Below the pieces are notes generated by a model. That model worked only from the letters and a program-made list of their open reading frames with translations, made no database searches and was not told the DNA's origin. The translations under genes were made by a program, and so were the position numbers. From Delphinapterus leucas (lineage: Eukaryota; Chordata; Mammalia; Artiodactyla; Monodontidae), in NCBI RefSeq assembly GCF_002288925.2, contig NW_022098069.1, positions 76,476,828 to 76,540,827 on the forward strand: a stretch of 64,000 nt of DNA. Direction: 5' to 3'. Every line of letters begins with the position of its first letter. Position 1 is the first letter of the stretch. Below are positions 1 through 11,429 of this stretch, one piece after another.

Positions 1-1752
1 AAGTAAAGTGTCTCATGCATTGAACCAAAAAAACAACGTTTTGGCCCATTTCAGAGAAATGGCATTTTAGGTATGGAATGGAAGGGGGAATCGCTGGGGA
101 AGGGAAGAACGGCCCAGGACCTGGTTAAGGGAAAAATGAAATCTAACCCTTTACTGAGCAGTAAGATGCAAAATGCCTGATGCATAGTTGCATAGGAACT
201 CATTCCTGAGCAAGGAGTAGTTTTCTAAAACGAGATTTTGCCGTCTAGGTCTTCCATCTCACAGAACTGGAAATGATTTATTTTTGATAGTTTACCTTAA
301 ATTCTCAGATTAAATGAAGAGCTTCAGTTTTTTGAAAATAACAGGAATGGATTAAGAAGTTTGCAAATTTGAAATAGGAAGTTTCAGAGTTCCAATTTTA
401 GTATGATGCAATTATATATTACTTGGGGAGACAATATGTCCTTTAACTCAGGTGACCATAATTGTAGATAGATTAGCTAACCACTTTAGGTTGAGATTCA
501 GATTCACAGAATGCTTTGCAACATTTGTTAAAGGATGTAATTTTAAGACAGTAATTTGTAACGCCCAGAGAGCCCACAAAACACAAAAATATGAGTATGA
601 ACACATACCCAATATTATAACCATTGTTATATTCACAATTGTTTTGCCCGACTCATTGGTTGAGAGCACTAAAAATTATTTTAAAAACTTGAGTATCTAG
701 AGAAAACAGAAATTAAGCCTGACACAGAGAAATTTTCTAACAACCTCCAATGATGAACTTGTACTTTCACTGACAATAAACACTATGTGCTTTTCAGCTA
801 GTAGTATTTTGGCATAAGCTTTCTTTCTGTATTTGACTCTAATTTACCCAGGTAGTATCTCCAAGACTCCATGTTTCAGTGTCAGGTTTGAATGTCACTC
901 TTACCAGCTCATACAGGTCTGAGTAAAGAAAGTATAAGAAGTTTTTTTTTAGATAAGAAGGCTTTGTGTGTCTTTTTAGTGAATTTATTTGTCTAAAGTT
1001 TGAAAGATATATTTATTAATTACTCTGCTTTCTACTGATTTCCACAGTCTAAAGCCATATAATCTTTGTCACTGCAGTAATAGTACTAAATCTTTTTGCA
1101 TAACATCTTCTCACTCTATTTTAAAAATACATCTTTGTTTCAACACTTCTTTCAGGAATCAATGAATGTTCCTCGTCACCAACTTTTGAGACATTTTTTT
1201 CACCAAATATCCATTGCATGTTAATATATTCTATCAGATTGACCTGCGTATTCTCTATAGATTTATGCAATTGATATTAGAGCTAGTTAGAAATCTAGCT
1301 TGTAATTACATGACATCTTTCACTTATAAAATAGACATTAAGTAATGTAGTTATATTGTTATACTGTATTATGTATGCAATTTGTTCTCCCTTTTCAATT
1401 GTGAGCATCTTGACATCGGCATCTATGACATATAAATTATTCTCTATTTCCTAATCCAAGGAACAAAATGATTGCCAACACAACGTAGATAAGCAGCATA
1501 AATATGTTAAATATGACTCACAAATGTTCTTGGAGAGTAAACTTTTGAAAACATATTCCAAGACAAATGCTCAAGATTGAAGTGATACAAATATTTTTAA
1601 AATATTTTAAATATTTCTATAAAGTATACTTTCACTCACAATCCATTTGCTTTGTTTAGTCTCTTGCTGCCAAGTCTCTTGCTGCCTAGTTTCATGTAGA
1701 AGCTGAGCACTCTATTTCAGTTCTGGAATCTTAAATTTATATTCCATTCAAG
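1..1752. other. AT-rich stretch without recognisable gene
   Basis: No convincing coding frame, splice-bounded exon or repeat family is visible. The longest frames are about 80 codons on both strands, of low complexity and mutually overlapping, as expected by chance. A small tandem duplication (tctcttgctgcc, about 1660-1690) and several A/T runs (about 1590-1620) are present. The right edge is set by the target-site duplication of the following L1. Confidence 0.6.
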
Positions 1753-1764
1753 AATCAATCCATA
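1753..1764. repeat. Left target-site duplication of L1 at 1765
   Basis: The 12-mer aatcaatccata here is repeated perfectly at 2700-2711, just after the L1 tail. A matching pair flanking an L1 3' end is the signature of target-primed reverse transcription and fixes both ends of the insertion. Confidence 0.8.
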
Positions 1765-2196
1765 CTAATATCCAACATATATAAATAGCTCATACAACTC
1801 AACATCAAAAAAACAAACAACCTGATTAAAAAATGGGCAGAAGAACTGAACAGACACTGTCCCAAAAAGGAAATGCAGATGAACAACTGGAACATGAAAA
1901 GATGCTCAACATCACTAATCCTCAGGGAAATGCAAATCAAAACCACAGTGAGATATCGCCTCACACCTGTCAGAATGGGTATCCTTAAAAAATAACAAAT
2001 GTTTGTGAGGAAGTGGAGAAAAGGGAACCCTTATACACTGTTGATGGAAATGTAAATTGGTGCACCACTGTGGAAAACAGTATGGAGGTTTCTCAAAAAA
2101 CTAAAAATAGAACTACCATATGACCCAGCAATTCCATTCCTGGGTATATATCTGAAAAAAACAAAGACAGTAATTTGAAAAGATACATGCAGCCCA

Positions 2197-2445
2197 ATGT
2201 TCAGAGCAGCATTATTTACAATTGCCAAGATATGGAAGCAACCTCAGTGTCCATCAACAGATGAATGGATAAAGAAGACATGGTATATACATATATACAC
2301 AATGGAATACCACTCAGCCATAAAAAAGAACAAAATTCCATCATTTGCAGCAACATGCATGGACTTTGAGGGCATTATGCTAAGTGAAATAAGTCAGAAA
2401 GAGAAAGACAAATACTGTATGATATCACTCATTTGTGGAGTCTAA
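2197..2445 (+). pseudogene. L1 ORF2 C-terminal remnant
   Basis: This 82-codon frame is the distal end of an L1 ORF2 protein, downstream of the reverse transcriptase domain. Recognisable blocks are ALFTIAK (near the start), [19 protein letters not shown] and LSEISQKEKD. It lacks the endonuclease and polymerase domains and any promoter, so it is not a gene. The ATG is an internal methionine of ORF2, not a real start. Confidence 0.85.
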
Positions 2446-2457
2446 AAAATACAACAA

Positions 2458-2491
2458 ACTTATTTTGTTGTAAGAATACAACAAAATAAGT
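2458..2491. repeat. Perfect 14-bp hairpin inside L1 3' UTR
   Basis: The arm acttattttgttgt at 2458-2471 is followed by a 6-base loop and its exact reverse complement at 2478-2491. It sits just after the ORF2 stop, where related L1 copies run straight on. It probably arose by a local inverted templating error or duplication. Confidence 0.8.
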
Positions 2492-2711
2492 GAATATGAC
2501 AAAAAGGAAGCAGATATAAAGAACAAACTAATGGTTACCAGTGGGGAGAGGGAGAAGGGACAACACAGGAGTGAGGACATGGTGGAAGGCACAAACTATT
2601 GGGTATAAGATAGGCTCAAAGATGTATTGTACAATATGGGGAATCCAGACATTTTATAATAACTGTAAATGGAAAGTAACCTTTAAAAATTGTATAAAAA
2701 ATCAATCCATA

Positions 2712-4914
2712 AACAGCAGTCTATTTTTGATTTTGTTTAATTTCAGAATTAGATTTTCATATCTGTTATCACAAGAATACTAAAATCTGGTATTAAATCT
2801 GAATATAACATATTTTAATACAAAATTTAGAATTCAGGATTCAAACTCAAATTTATTACCCTTCCAAACTCTTTAGTAAGCTATTTCTTTTCACACTACT
2901 CTTGCTCTAACCATTCATCTTATTTTAACACTACCTTATTTTAATTTATATTTCTTTCTACTCCACACCCATTTTCTTTCCTATATCTCATGTTATCAAG
3001 ACCACTCTCAAATTTGAAAATGTCATTATAAAATCTGAAATAAGATCTAAGAGAAGCAGTGCTTTTAAGTTCCATAAACATTTTCACTGTGCAGAATAAC
3101 ATAAATTATATTAAAAGTCACACAACAAGCTGAGCACACTTCTTTGGCAGAAAGCTTAATTCAACAATGCACAAACGATGCAAACTTTTGATGGCAATGT
3201 TCTTTGATAAAAGATTCAAACACAAGTTCAGACACTACTTTGGACAACCTTGAATCCAGTAATTCAGTGATAATTAGTTCTTGTCTTGTAAAATGTTATC
3301 CCCATGAAAAAATACATTACATAACAAGTTCCCTGGGATGTATAATTCTCAAGTTAAGCTCAAAAAACATGTTTTACATTTTCTCTGACATAAATAGTTA
3401 TTTCCTTTCATTAGTAGACAAGTGGATATACAGTAATAAATTCATGGCCCTAAGCTCTGTGTTCTGTGCTTATTAATGCTTTTGTTTTTCATGTTATTTA
3501 ATAGTATATTCGAAACATTGAAAAATGAATGAAATATTAGCAGTATGGGCACTAATAAAAGTGTTAATAAAATTTATCATTAGAATGTATACAAAAATAA
3601 CATACTGCTGGACTTAAACAGTATAATATACAGATATTACATGTTATTTTACACTCATTTTTCTTTCTCTTTCGACTTTCTGTTAGGTGCATGTGTCATC
3701 AAGAGTGAATCTGACACTAGGACAATGACCTGCCATACATTTTACTTTGTTTTTTCTTCCTTACTGAGAGGAAATCATTTCAATGGAATATTTACTTGCA
3801 GTTGGGTACCTTCTCTACTAAAGTTTTTTTAAAAAAACTCTCATTGGGGTTTTACATCCAATGTAAATCACTGGATTTAAATGGCATTTAAAAAATAATG
3901 ATTCTTTTCATATAATGAAGTTTATGAAAAGAGGAAATGTTGGCTCATGGAAAAGAGATGAATGAATACAATAAGACTTCTGTTGGAGGGATTTATGATG
4001 TATATTTAGTATCTTAGACAACATAATAAATCACTGCCACAGTCAATGTGAAAAATACATTAGATGCCATTTGTTTTTCATCAGCCTATCTGGGTTCTTT
4101 TCAGATGTCATTTTCAAGATTTATACACCAGTTTTATTTCATATTATAAAAAGTCTATTACTGATTACAGAGGAACTCTCAAACATGACTTTTTTTTGTT
4201 TTTTTTTTTAATTTTGGGACTACTCACATGCATACTACCAGCTTCACTGAGAATCACCGAAAAAAGAATGCAATGCCAATGAATCCAAAGAGAACACAAA
4301 TAATGATAAATGCAAGTCATCACAAATCCCTTTGTAGCTGAATATCACATATTGACATTTTCTCTTTAGATAGCACTGGCAGATCAAGCTCAAACATTCC
4401 GTTTAACTCTGTGGAGACCCTTGTCCATTACATATTATGTATATTGTGAAATCCCCTGATAGTTTTCTATATCCAGCATAGCTGTGCACGCATCAGTGCT
4501 GCATAGGATTATAAACACCTAAAGGTTTTTTTCTGTCAACATAGTATTATTCTGTATATAATAATACATACCAAGACATGTTAAAATTAGTTTTGATGAT
4601 GGAGATGAAGAAAGAGAAGATCAAAACTAAGAATACATTTATAGTTTAAAATTATTCAGTCCAGGAAATTATCCTGATATCCAAACTACACACCAAAATA
4701 TATAAAATTCTTCTTGATGAATGGCTATAAAAACTCAAATGTCTGGGCCAAAGTTGGCTGGATAGAACATAGTACAAAGAAACAGATACAAGTAAGTATT
4801 TTCACCTGTCTTTCTACGTTAAACAATTAATATTTTACTAACTTACTGCTTGCTCTATTTATTTTAGAGATAGAGGATTTTCATGAAATCAATTCAAGAA
4901 TTAAAGATAATTTC
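2712..4914. other. AT-rich stretch, no gene seen
   Basis: No recognisable coding sequence or repeat family. Open frames are under 100 codons and show no conserved motif. A T-rich run lies at about 4187-4212. Confidence 0.55.
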
Positions 4915-4929
4915 CTAAGCTCAAGTTTT

Positions 4930-5279
4930 GTTTTTTTTTAAATTAATTTATTTGTATTTGGCTGCATTGGGTCTTTGTTGATGCGTGTGGGCTTTCTCTA
5001 GTTGCAGCGACCGGGGCTACTCTTTGTTGTGGTGCGTGGGCTTCTCATTGTGGTGGCTTCTCTTGTTGTGGAGCATGGGCTCTAGGCACGCAGGCTTCAG
5101 TAGTTGTGGCTCGCAGGCTTCAGTAATTGTGGCACGTGGGCTCTAGAGTGCACTTTCAGTAGTTGTGGCGCTTGGGCTTAGCCGCTCCGCGGCATGTGGG
5201 ATCTTCCTAGACCAGGGCTCGAACCCATGTCTACTGCATTGGCAGGTGGATTCTTAACCACTGCACCACCAGGGAAGCC
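4930..5279 (-). mobile_element. Long CHR-type tRNA-derived SINE
   Basis: Read on the minus strand it begins with the tRNA-like head (reverse complement of the terminal accagggaagccc), contains a B box (reverse of gctcgaaccc near 5218) and ends in an A-rich tail seen here as the T run at about 4930-4938. It is a Pol III-type short retroelement mobilised in trans by L1. Flanking 15-bp duplications (ctaagctcaagtttt at 4915-4929 and ctaaactcaagtttt at 5280-5294) differ by one base. The internal region carries three tandem copies of a 'ttcagta-ttgtggc' unit, giving a longer body than the other copies. Confidence 0.88.
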
Positions 5280-5397
5280 CTAAACTCAAGTTTTTCATTC
5301 ATCCTCATTACTATTGAGTGGCTCTTAATGCTCTGCTGATATAAATATTTTAGAGCAGCTATTGCAGGGTTAATCATGTTAGTCTTGCTTAATAATT

Positions 5398-5417
5398 TAT
5401 ATATATATATATATATA

Positions 5418-5448
<31 letters not shown>

Positions 5449-5450
5449 TT
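5398..5450. repeat. (TA)n microsatellite
   Basis: About 50 bases of nearly pure TA dinucleotide, interrupted once by a tgtg near 5422. Likely length-variable and cruciform-prone. No gene context. Confidence 0.95.
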
Positions 5451-6289
5451 CAAATAAGCCAATGTCAAATTTATTTAAAATTAGGGGAGTTTGATATACC
5501 ATGTAGATCATTAAAATACTAACAATTTTTGAGTATGTTTTATTTTTAACACAGTTATTGTTTAAAATGTTTTAAGATGCACATTTTAAAACCTATACTA
5601 AATAAGGCTTTTTCCCCATGGGTAATCAAAGAGGTATTTAGAATTTGAAATTTGCCCATTCTAATTGATTTAAAGTGTGGATCAGCCTTTGGTTCTCTGG
5701 GTGCATTTACATTAACACAAAAATTACATTTAAAAATGTTGTGTCCTCTTCTACCAAGTTAAATCCATGTGCCTGCATTTTCCCTGAAGGCCAAGATAAA
5801 TGCAAGAATGCAATTTTAGGAGTGAAGGACCTCTATAAACAATATTCTGTTTCCAATTTCGGGAAGGTGAAACCAAAAGATTGAACACGGTAACCTTCGG
5901 AGCATCTTAATTACTGTTATGCAAAATAAGGGACCATTTCTATAGTAAACTTATATAGCCCATGAAGTTTAACACATAAAATAAAACAATAGCCCAAAAT
6001 CTGTGCACAAGTACTGATGACAAAAGACAAATATTTGTATGTAAACATATGTATACTTAATATTTATATTTTACCAAATGTCTCATATAACCTGTTACAT
6101 CTACATGCATTTTTCTAAAGGTGAATATACCACAGTCCAATAGGAAAATCACACCTGAGAGATTAAACACAAATCTTGTCACAAGTGTCACTACAATATT
6201 TAATTGCAGCACTCAAATTCTAGACCAATTTGGTAACTGAAAAGGCACAATCATTTAGAGCTTGAAAAGGACTTAACAGTTACTGTGAC
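5451..6289. other. AT-rich stretch, no gene seen
   Basis: No coding or repeat family recognised. The 69-codon frame at 5675-5884 has no conserved motif and is treated as chance. Confidence 0.5.
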
Positions 6290-6495
6290 CCAACTGGGTT
6301 GTTTTATATACATTTAACTTATTTTCTTCTTAGAACTTTCATCTCATGTGTTAGCCAATTTAAAGATGAAGAAAATGAATCTCAGAAAATTAAAGTAACT
6401 TGCACAAGGGGACACATGTAGTTAATAGGCAAGTTATTTAAAGTCAGCTCTGTTGTAATTTGAAAGTCTTTTTGCCACTGTAGCTACTGCTCTAT
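6290..6495 (-). mobile_element. MIR SINE fragment (ancient)
   Basis: The middle portion reads like the complement of the MIR core: a degenerate 'aaagatgaagaaaatgaatc' stretch is followed by 'aagtaacttgcacaagg' and an acacatgtagttaat block. These correspond to the conserved MIR segment normally read as the complement of 'cctcagtttcctcatctgt'. Both ends are diverged, so the boundaries are approximate. MIRs are fossil tRNA-derived SINEs shared by mammals. Confidence 0.6.
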
Positions 6496-7070
6496 ATCCA
6501 AAGCCTATGCAAATTATTGCCTGAATCATCTTACTTACACATATGTCAACATCTTTGTTACACAGTGATAAAATTATAAAATGGTAGAGCTAGAAGGAGC
6601 TTTTAAGATCAATTAACTGATCTCTGTTGTTTTACAGCTGAAAATTTAAGGTCAAATAAAATCATAGGGTATTTCTAAAACAAAACATCTTTTAATAGCA
6701 GAGGCAGACCTAAGAAGCAGACCAATTAATGAAGTTCTATATACAGCAAAAATATTTTTCAAAGACCATTGTCTTCATATGGATACATAATTTAAGTAGA
6801 AATTAAGTAAAACATCTATACACTATGCCTTATGAGGTAACTTTTGCTCAAAGATTAGTTCACACGCTATAAACAGGCTTGATTTCCATTCTCACTTACC
6901 AGGTCTGACGTTTTTTTTCATCAGATTTATAGCTTTTGTTCTCAAAGCAGATGCATAGATAATGTATCCAAAAGATCACTGGCAACATTTTCTTAAAATG
7001 GGAGAAAATATTTTCTTTTAGATATTAAGTTTATTCTATTCTTGAGCTTACTTTCTCAGTAAACTATTTC
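6496..7070. other. AT-rich stretch, no gene seen
   Basis: A diverged segment at about 6575-6640 (tagagctagaaggagcttttaagatc and following) hints at another ancient interspersed repeat, but not enough is preserved to name it. Confidence 0.4.
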
Positions 7071-7080
7071 AAAAAATGCC

Positions 7081-7297
7081 GGGCTTCCCTGGTGGCGCAG
7101 TGGTTGAGAGTCCGCCTGCCGATGCAGGGGACACGGGTTCGTGCCCCGGTCCGGGAAGATCCCACATGCCGCGGAGCAGCTGGGCCCGTGAGCCATGGCC
7201 GCTGAGCCTGCGCGTCCCGGAGCCTGTGCTCCGCAACGGGAGAGGCCACAGCAGTGAGAGGCCCGCGTACCGCAAAAAAAAAAAAAAAAAAAAAAAA
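7081..7297 (+). mobile_element. CHR-type SINE, young copy with pure poly(A) tail
   Basis: This is the only SINE in the window on the plus strand. The tRNA-like head starts at 7081. A-box-like tggcgcagtgg lies at 7093-7103 and B-box ggttcgtgccc at 7136-7146, together forming an internal RNA polymerase III promoter. The body is GC-rich with several intact CpGs, and the element ends in 24 uninterrupted A (7274-7297). The flanks aaaaaatgcc (7071-7080) and aaaaaaagcc (ending 7300) may be an imperfect target-site duplication overlapping the tail. Intact CpGs and a pure tail suggest recent insertion. The frames read through it on both strands are not genes. Confidence 0.93.
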
Positions 7298-7300
7298 GCC

Positions 7301-10300
7301 AAAAAACCTGTATAGAAGTGCATGAGGAGGGATGACAACTCAAAATGGTACTTCGTGAGTAACTGAGGGTTAAGCTGTGTGTTGGATATGGAGAACCTTC
7401 TAGGGAAGGTGCAGTGAAGACAGGGCTCTGGCTACCTACATGGGGGAACTTCCAGAAGCAGCAGGCAGTTAATTGCTAGGTCACTGTGAGGATGGGCAAT
7501 GGGAAAGATATGGTTGGTAGTGCTACGAAGACAGAAAAGGCTGAAGAATGCAGGATACTGCAGAGAAAGTGGTGCTTTACAGGTCTACATGGCACCCGTG
7601 GTCGGGACGAAGTATTATTGATATTTATACCCCTACTGTCTTAGTAAGGAGCAGATGACATTGAAGGATATTTGGGGATGCTGCTATTCTGGAATTGTTG
7701 GCCACAGGTAATATATGACAATGCATTTGGAGAGACTGAGTGCTTTCTCAGAACGTAGGCAGTTGTAATCCCTTGAGGAAGCATAGCAGCTTACAAGGCC
7801 CTGACATTTGTACACAAAGATCATGCCTTGCATAACTCAGGGAGTGTTCTTCCATAAAGACCACGGATTATGCAACTCTGATCTCCCTGGGAGTTCACAT
7901 ATAAAGAAAAGCACAGTGTCAGTGTGATTTATAAGCCATAAATATTATCCTAGAATCACAAGAAAAATACAAAGCTGAATAAATGTTTTTTTAATACTCT
8001 CCATTATAAAAGTATAAATAATAATATAATTGGTTGTTAAATTTAATGTTATTATGCTTCGGTCACTATAACAAGTATTAGAAGGAAAATGTGTATTTCT
8101 GTATTACAAATATGAATTATATAAATTATATTCCACACACAGTAGAAATTAAAGTATAAATGCAAGCTTCAGTACCTCTGAAAATAGGAAAACAAACAAA
8201 AAACTATAATGAAAGCTTAAGTGTCCTGGGCACTATTAAGAGACATAAACTAAATTTCCTTCATCATTCTGTGCTCCTGATAAGTAACTTAGGCTCCAAA
8301 CAACTGGAAGAAATTGTTACTAAAATGAAATTTATTATTTTTATTACACATTTTATAGAAAACACTGAGTTTTGAATTTAGTTAAAAAACATAGCTTTTT
8401 GACAACAATCGTAATGTATTCTGTGCAATAAGCTTTCCTTTTTTGGGATTTTTTAATCTTAGTTCTACTCTACTAAATATTTTAGCCCAAATAGCTGCAA
8501 TAGTTCTATTTGCTTTGATTTTGAAAACATTTCTCCACTTCAACATCACTTATGATGTGTTTGAATGTCCTCTTAAAAATCCAAAAGGAAATGAAAACTA
8601 TTATTTACACACTTTGCTAAAATTTTTAACTGCAAAACTATTATTAGCCTTTAAGTTTATTTTGCTTTGATATTTATATAACATCTAATAACACAGAATT
8701 AAATATTTTATGCTTTCAGATCACAAAGTACACATCTTTAGAGGACTGTAGATTAGTACTTGAGAAATTTAAATGTTCCTACAATTCACCTGTGGATCTT
8801 GTTAAAACGCAGAATCTGATCTAGTCAGTGTGGATAGTGCCTCAATTCTGATGCTTATCTTTGGTCAATGATTTCAGTTGCAAGATGTTAGAGGCCAGTG
8901 AAGTAGTTACAACTTAAGCTTTCTCTGTAAAGCATACGTGAGATCAATATTACTGTAGGCCAATGATTTCAGGTGAGAAGTTCAGTTTCAATCAGTTCAT
9001 TCTAACTTGCTTTAGTCATGTCAGACAAGGGACTCTGGAGAAGTCATTTCTGTGACAAATGTGTGAAAATTACCTCCTTCTCACTGTGCCCATTTCTTAA
9101 AGATTTATCAGATCCTTACTCAGCCCGTCGGAAGTATTCATAAGTGCTATTTGTTACCATAATTATTAACAGTCATGCTGTTATTATAAATATCTAATTT
9201 TAATACTGTGATTTTTAACCAATACTTCTCAAATCAGTACCCACTTTTTACACCTTTCTGAATTTTAAAATCAGGAAAAAGAAAGAAGATAAAAATAAAG
9301 ATATTTTATTAAATCATGGCATTAAGTACCCCACTGTAACTTTAATACAACATTCCCCCAAATCTTTATGTTATGAAGTTATGGATAAGAAATTGATGAG
9401 AACACAGCTATATTTTGATCATGGCCTCTTAGTTTATTCCTTCTCTCCCATTTGATACTTTCATGCATTGTTACAAATTTATCTTTTGTAATAAGATTAG
9501 AGAATGAGACATATGGATTTTTACTTGGATGTGTCAATGTTAGAATTTTATTGTACACTGTAATTTTCTGCTTTCTATTCTCCTCAACAAAATTCCACAG
9601 TTTGGGATAATCCACAATAACAAGTCTGAGGAATAAATTTTCACCGTGTAATTATAACAGTTATTATTATTATGGTTGTTATTACTTGCTTTTACAAGAA
9701 TCTTATCATACATTCTCACTTAATAAATAATGAACATCCCTTTAATTAGCTATTAAAGGGAACATCTAATTCCTTTTAATAGCTAATTATTCTTTTCTTT
9801 TATGGATAAAATAATTTGGTTTTGCAACTAAAAATATTGTTGCAACAAATTCCCTCATGCATATTTCCCTATACTCTATTACTAGAAAGTAGATAACAAA
9901 CAGTGAAACATATGGGATAAGGAATTAATTAATTTTAATTGCCTTTTTTTCTGATTACTCTATTGAGAGGTAAAATGCATATTCTCTTTCCCCAGAAATG
10001 GATATGAAAGGCTTTTACATTCACTAGCACTGCTGTAAAAACAATCTTAAAATGAGGGATTTGTTTATTCATTTATTTCTTGACTTCCTGTGACTGAATC
10101 CCATGTTAAATGCATACTTGTCACTGGGAAAGGTCCGTATGTGAACTATCTGTTAAAATTTGGCCACTATTTGCACCGAATTTTCTTTTTCTATATTAAA
10201 TTGTGTAAGCTCAGTGCTTATTAAGGGTTTTCAATATTTCATCAGCTATCTTGTAACCCTCCACACTCCAATGAGACTTTTGTTTGTTGTTCCTTTGCAT

Positions 10301-10985
10301 GTGTTTGTTGTTTGCTTTTTAAATTTTTATTGCATGTAACAAAATATATCTACATTTTCATTTTGATTGTTGTAATTCACGTCTTTCTTTAGAAAACATT
10401 TCTCACCCTAAATTTATAAAAATACGCTCACATTTAGTTTTATATTTTTGGTTGAATTATTTGATTTTAATTCATAATCTTTCCCAAATTAGTATTAAAA
10501 TGTAGATCAGTGTGGGAAACACCTATTTTTTTCCCAGATCATTTCAAAGTATATCAAAATGTCATTTTTATCATACATGTATTTTTCATACAAATCTGTT
10601 CATTATGGTAAGTATCATATAATATTGTAATTAAAATGATTTTATAGAAGGTTTAAACTCTGGTAGCTATAACCTTTTATTGATGGCTTTATTTTTAGTT
10701 TTTTTTCAGTACTTCTGCTTCTACTTTCCATTAAATAAAGAACTGATAACTCAGTAATAGTCATTGAATGCCTGTTATATGCCAGGTGCTTTTCTGCACA
10801 CTGTGGATATGCCAATGATTAAGACCAACAATGGTAATGAAAAAGAAGTTGAAGAATAGATACAGTCAATATCAATAGCACCACTTGAACTGCATCACAT
10901 AGATGTTGATAGTCTTCATCTTTAACATGGTCTCATAGAAATTATGAAATTTCATTTTGTATTTCCACTTTGAACAAGGTATCTT
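7301..10985. other. Unassigned sequence, no gene seen
   Basis: No gene recognised. About 7360-7910 is less AT-rich than its surroundings but has no long frame or known repeat. Around 10760-10850 the string tgcctgttatatgccaggtgc is of the kind found in ancient MIR/L2 copies, but the match is short. A hairpin lies at 9744-9788. The rest is AT-rich. Confidence 0.45.
9744..9788. repeat. AT-rich hairpin (16/17-base arms)
   Basis: The arm aattagctattaaagg (9744-9759) pairs with ccttttaatagctaatt (9772-9788) with a single bulged base across a 12-base loop. No coding context. Not assigned to a transposon. Confidence 0.75.
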
Positions 10986-10989
10986 TAAT

Positions 10990-11410
10990 GGTAATTTTCA
11001 CTAACATTATTTTTATTCTATTGTATTCAGAAAGGCTTTCGTTTTTTTAACATATTGAAGCTTTATTTGTGACTTCATATATATGGCCAAGTTTGCTAAA
11101 TGTCCCGTAGCACTTGAAAAGAAGGTGTATTTTCATTATTGTAGTTTTAGGATTTCACATATATTTACTAATTAAGTTTTTCAGGTCTTCTGTAATCTTG
11201 CTAAGTTTTGTCCACTTGATCACTTGGATCACTTGATATGACAGGTGTATGAATTTTGGCTTGCTATACCAATTGTAATATTTTCTACTCATGTTAAGTG
11301 CTTTCTTCTGAGATGATTTTGAAATATTAAGCTATTGTTTCCATGTTTTGTATGTTCATTTTCTGATATCTTTTCATTTTCTGTCAAGATGTTATTTGGC
11401 TTATTTTTAT
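10990..11410 (-). mobile_element. Ancient L1 ORF2 fragment, antisense
   Basis: Blocks such as 'atatggccaagtttgctaaa', 'gcacttgaaaagaaggtgta' and 'cttctgtaatcttgcta' follow in the order of the complement of the central L1 ORF2 coding region. The reading is destroyed by many indels. Edges are approximate and the subfamily is not assigned. Confidence 0.6.
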
Positions 11411-11429
11411 ATTTTTAAAATATCAATTT

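Larger units (their letters stand above)
1765..2699 (+). mobile_element. 5'-truncated L1 (ORF2 3' end plus 3' UTR)
   Basis: Only the last part of a LINE-1 was inserted, about 0.94 kb. It carries the terminal part of ORF2, which in an intact L1 encodes the endonuclease/reverse transcriptase protein, and then the 3' UTR. In the reading frame starting at 2197 the conserved C-terminal L1 motifs [17 protein letters not shown] and SAIKKNK are readable, ending in a stop at 2443-2445. Upstream, the reading is broken by frameshifts and stops. The insertion is bounded by perfect 12-bp target-site duplications. An extra perfect hairpin lies at 2458-2491 just after the ORF2 stop. It is non-autonomous and dead. 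Subfamily not assigned. Confidence 0.9.

Noticed and set aside
7081..7150. tRNA-like head with A and B boxes as a possible tRNA gene
   Set aside because: It belongs to a SINE with a long non-tRNA body and poly(A) tail. It is followed by other SINE copies of the same structure, so it is not a functional tRNA gene.
7056..7343. Overlapping frames of 61-95 codons on both strands
   Set aside because: They lie entirely in or across a CHR-type SINE. The same translated text recurs at 23.8-24.1, 31.0-31.5 and 60.0-60.3 kb, which marks a repeat and not a gene family.
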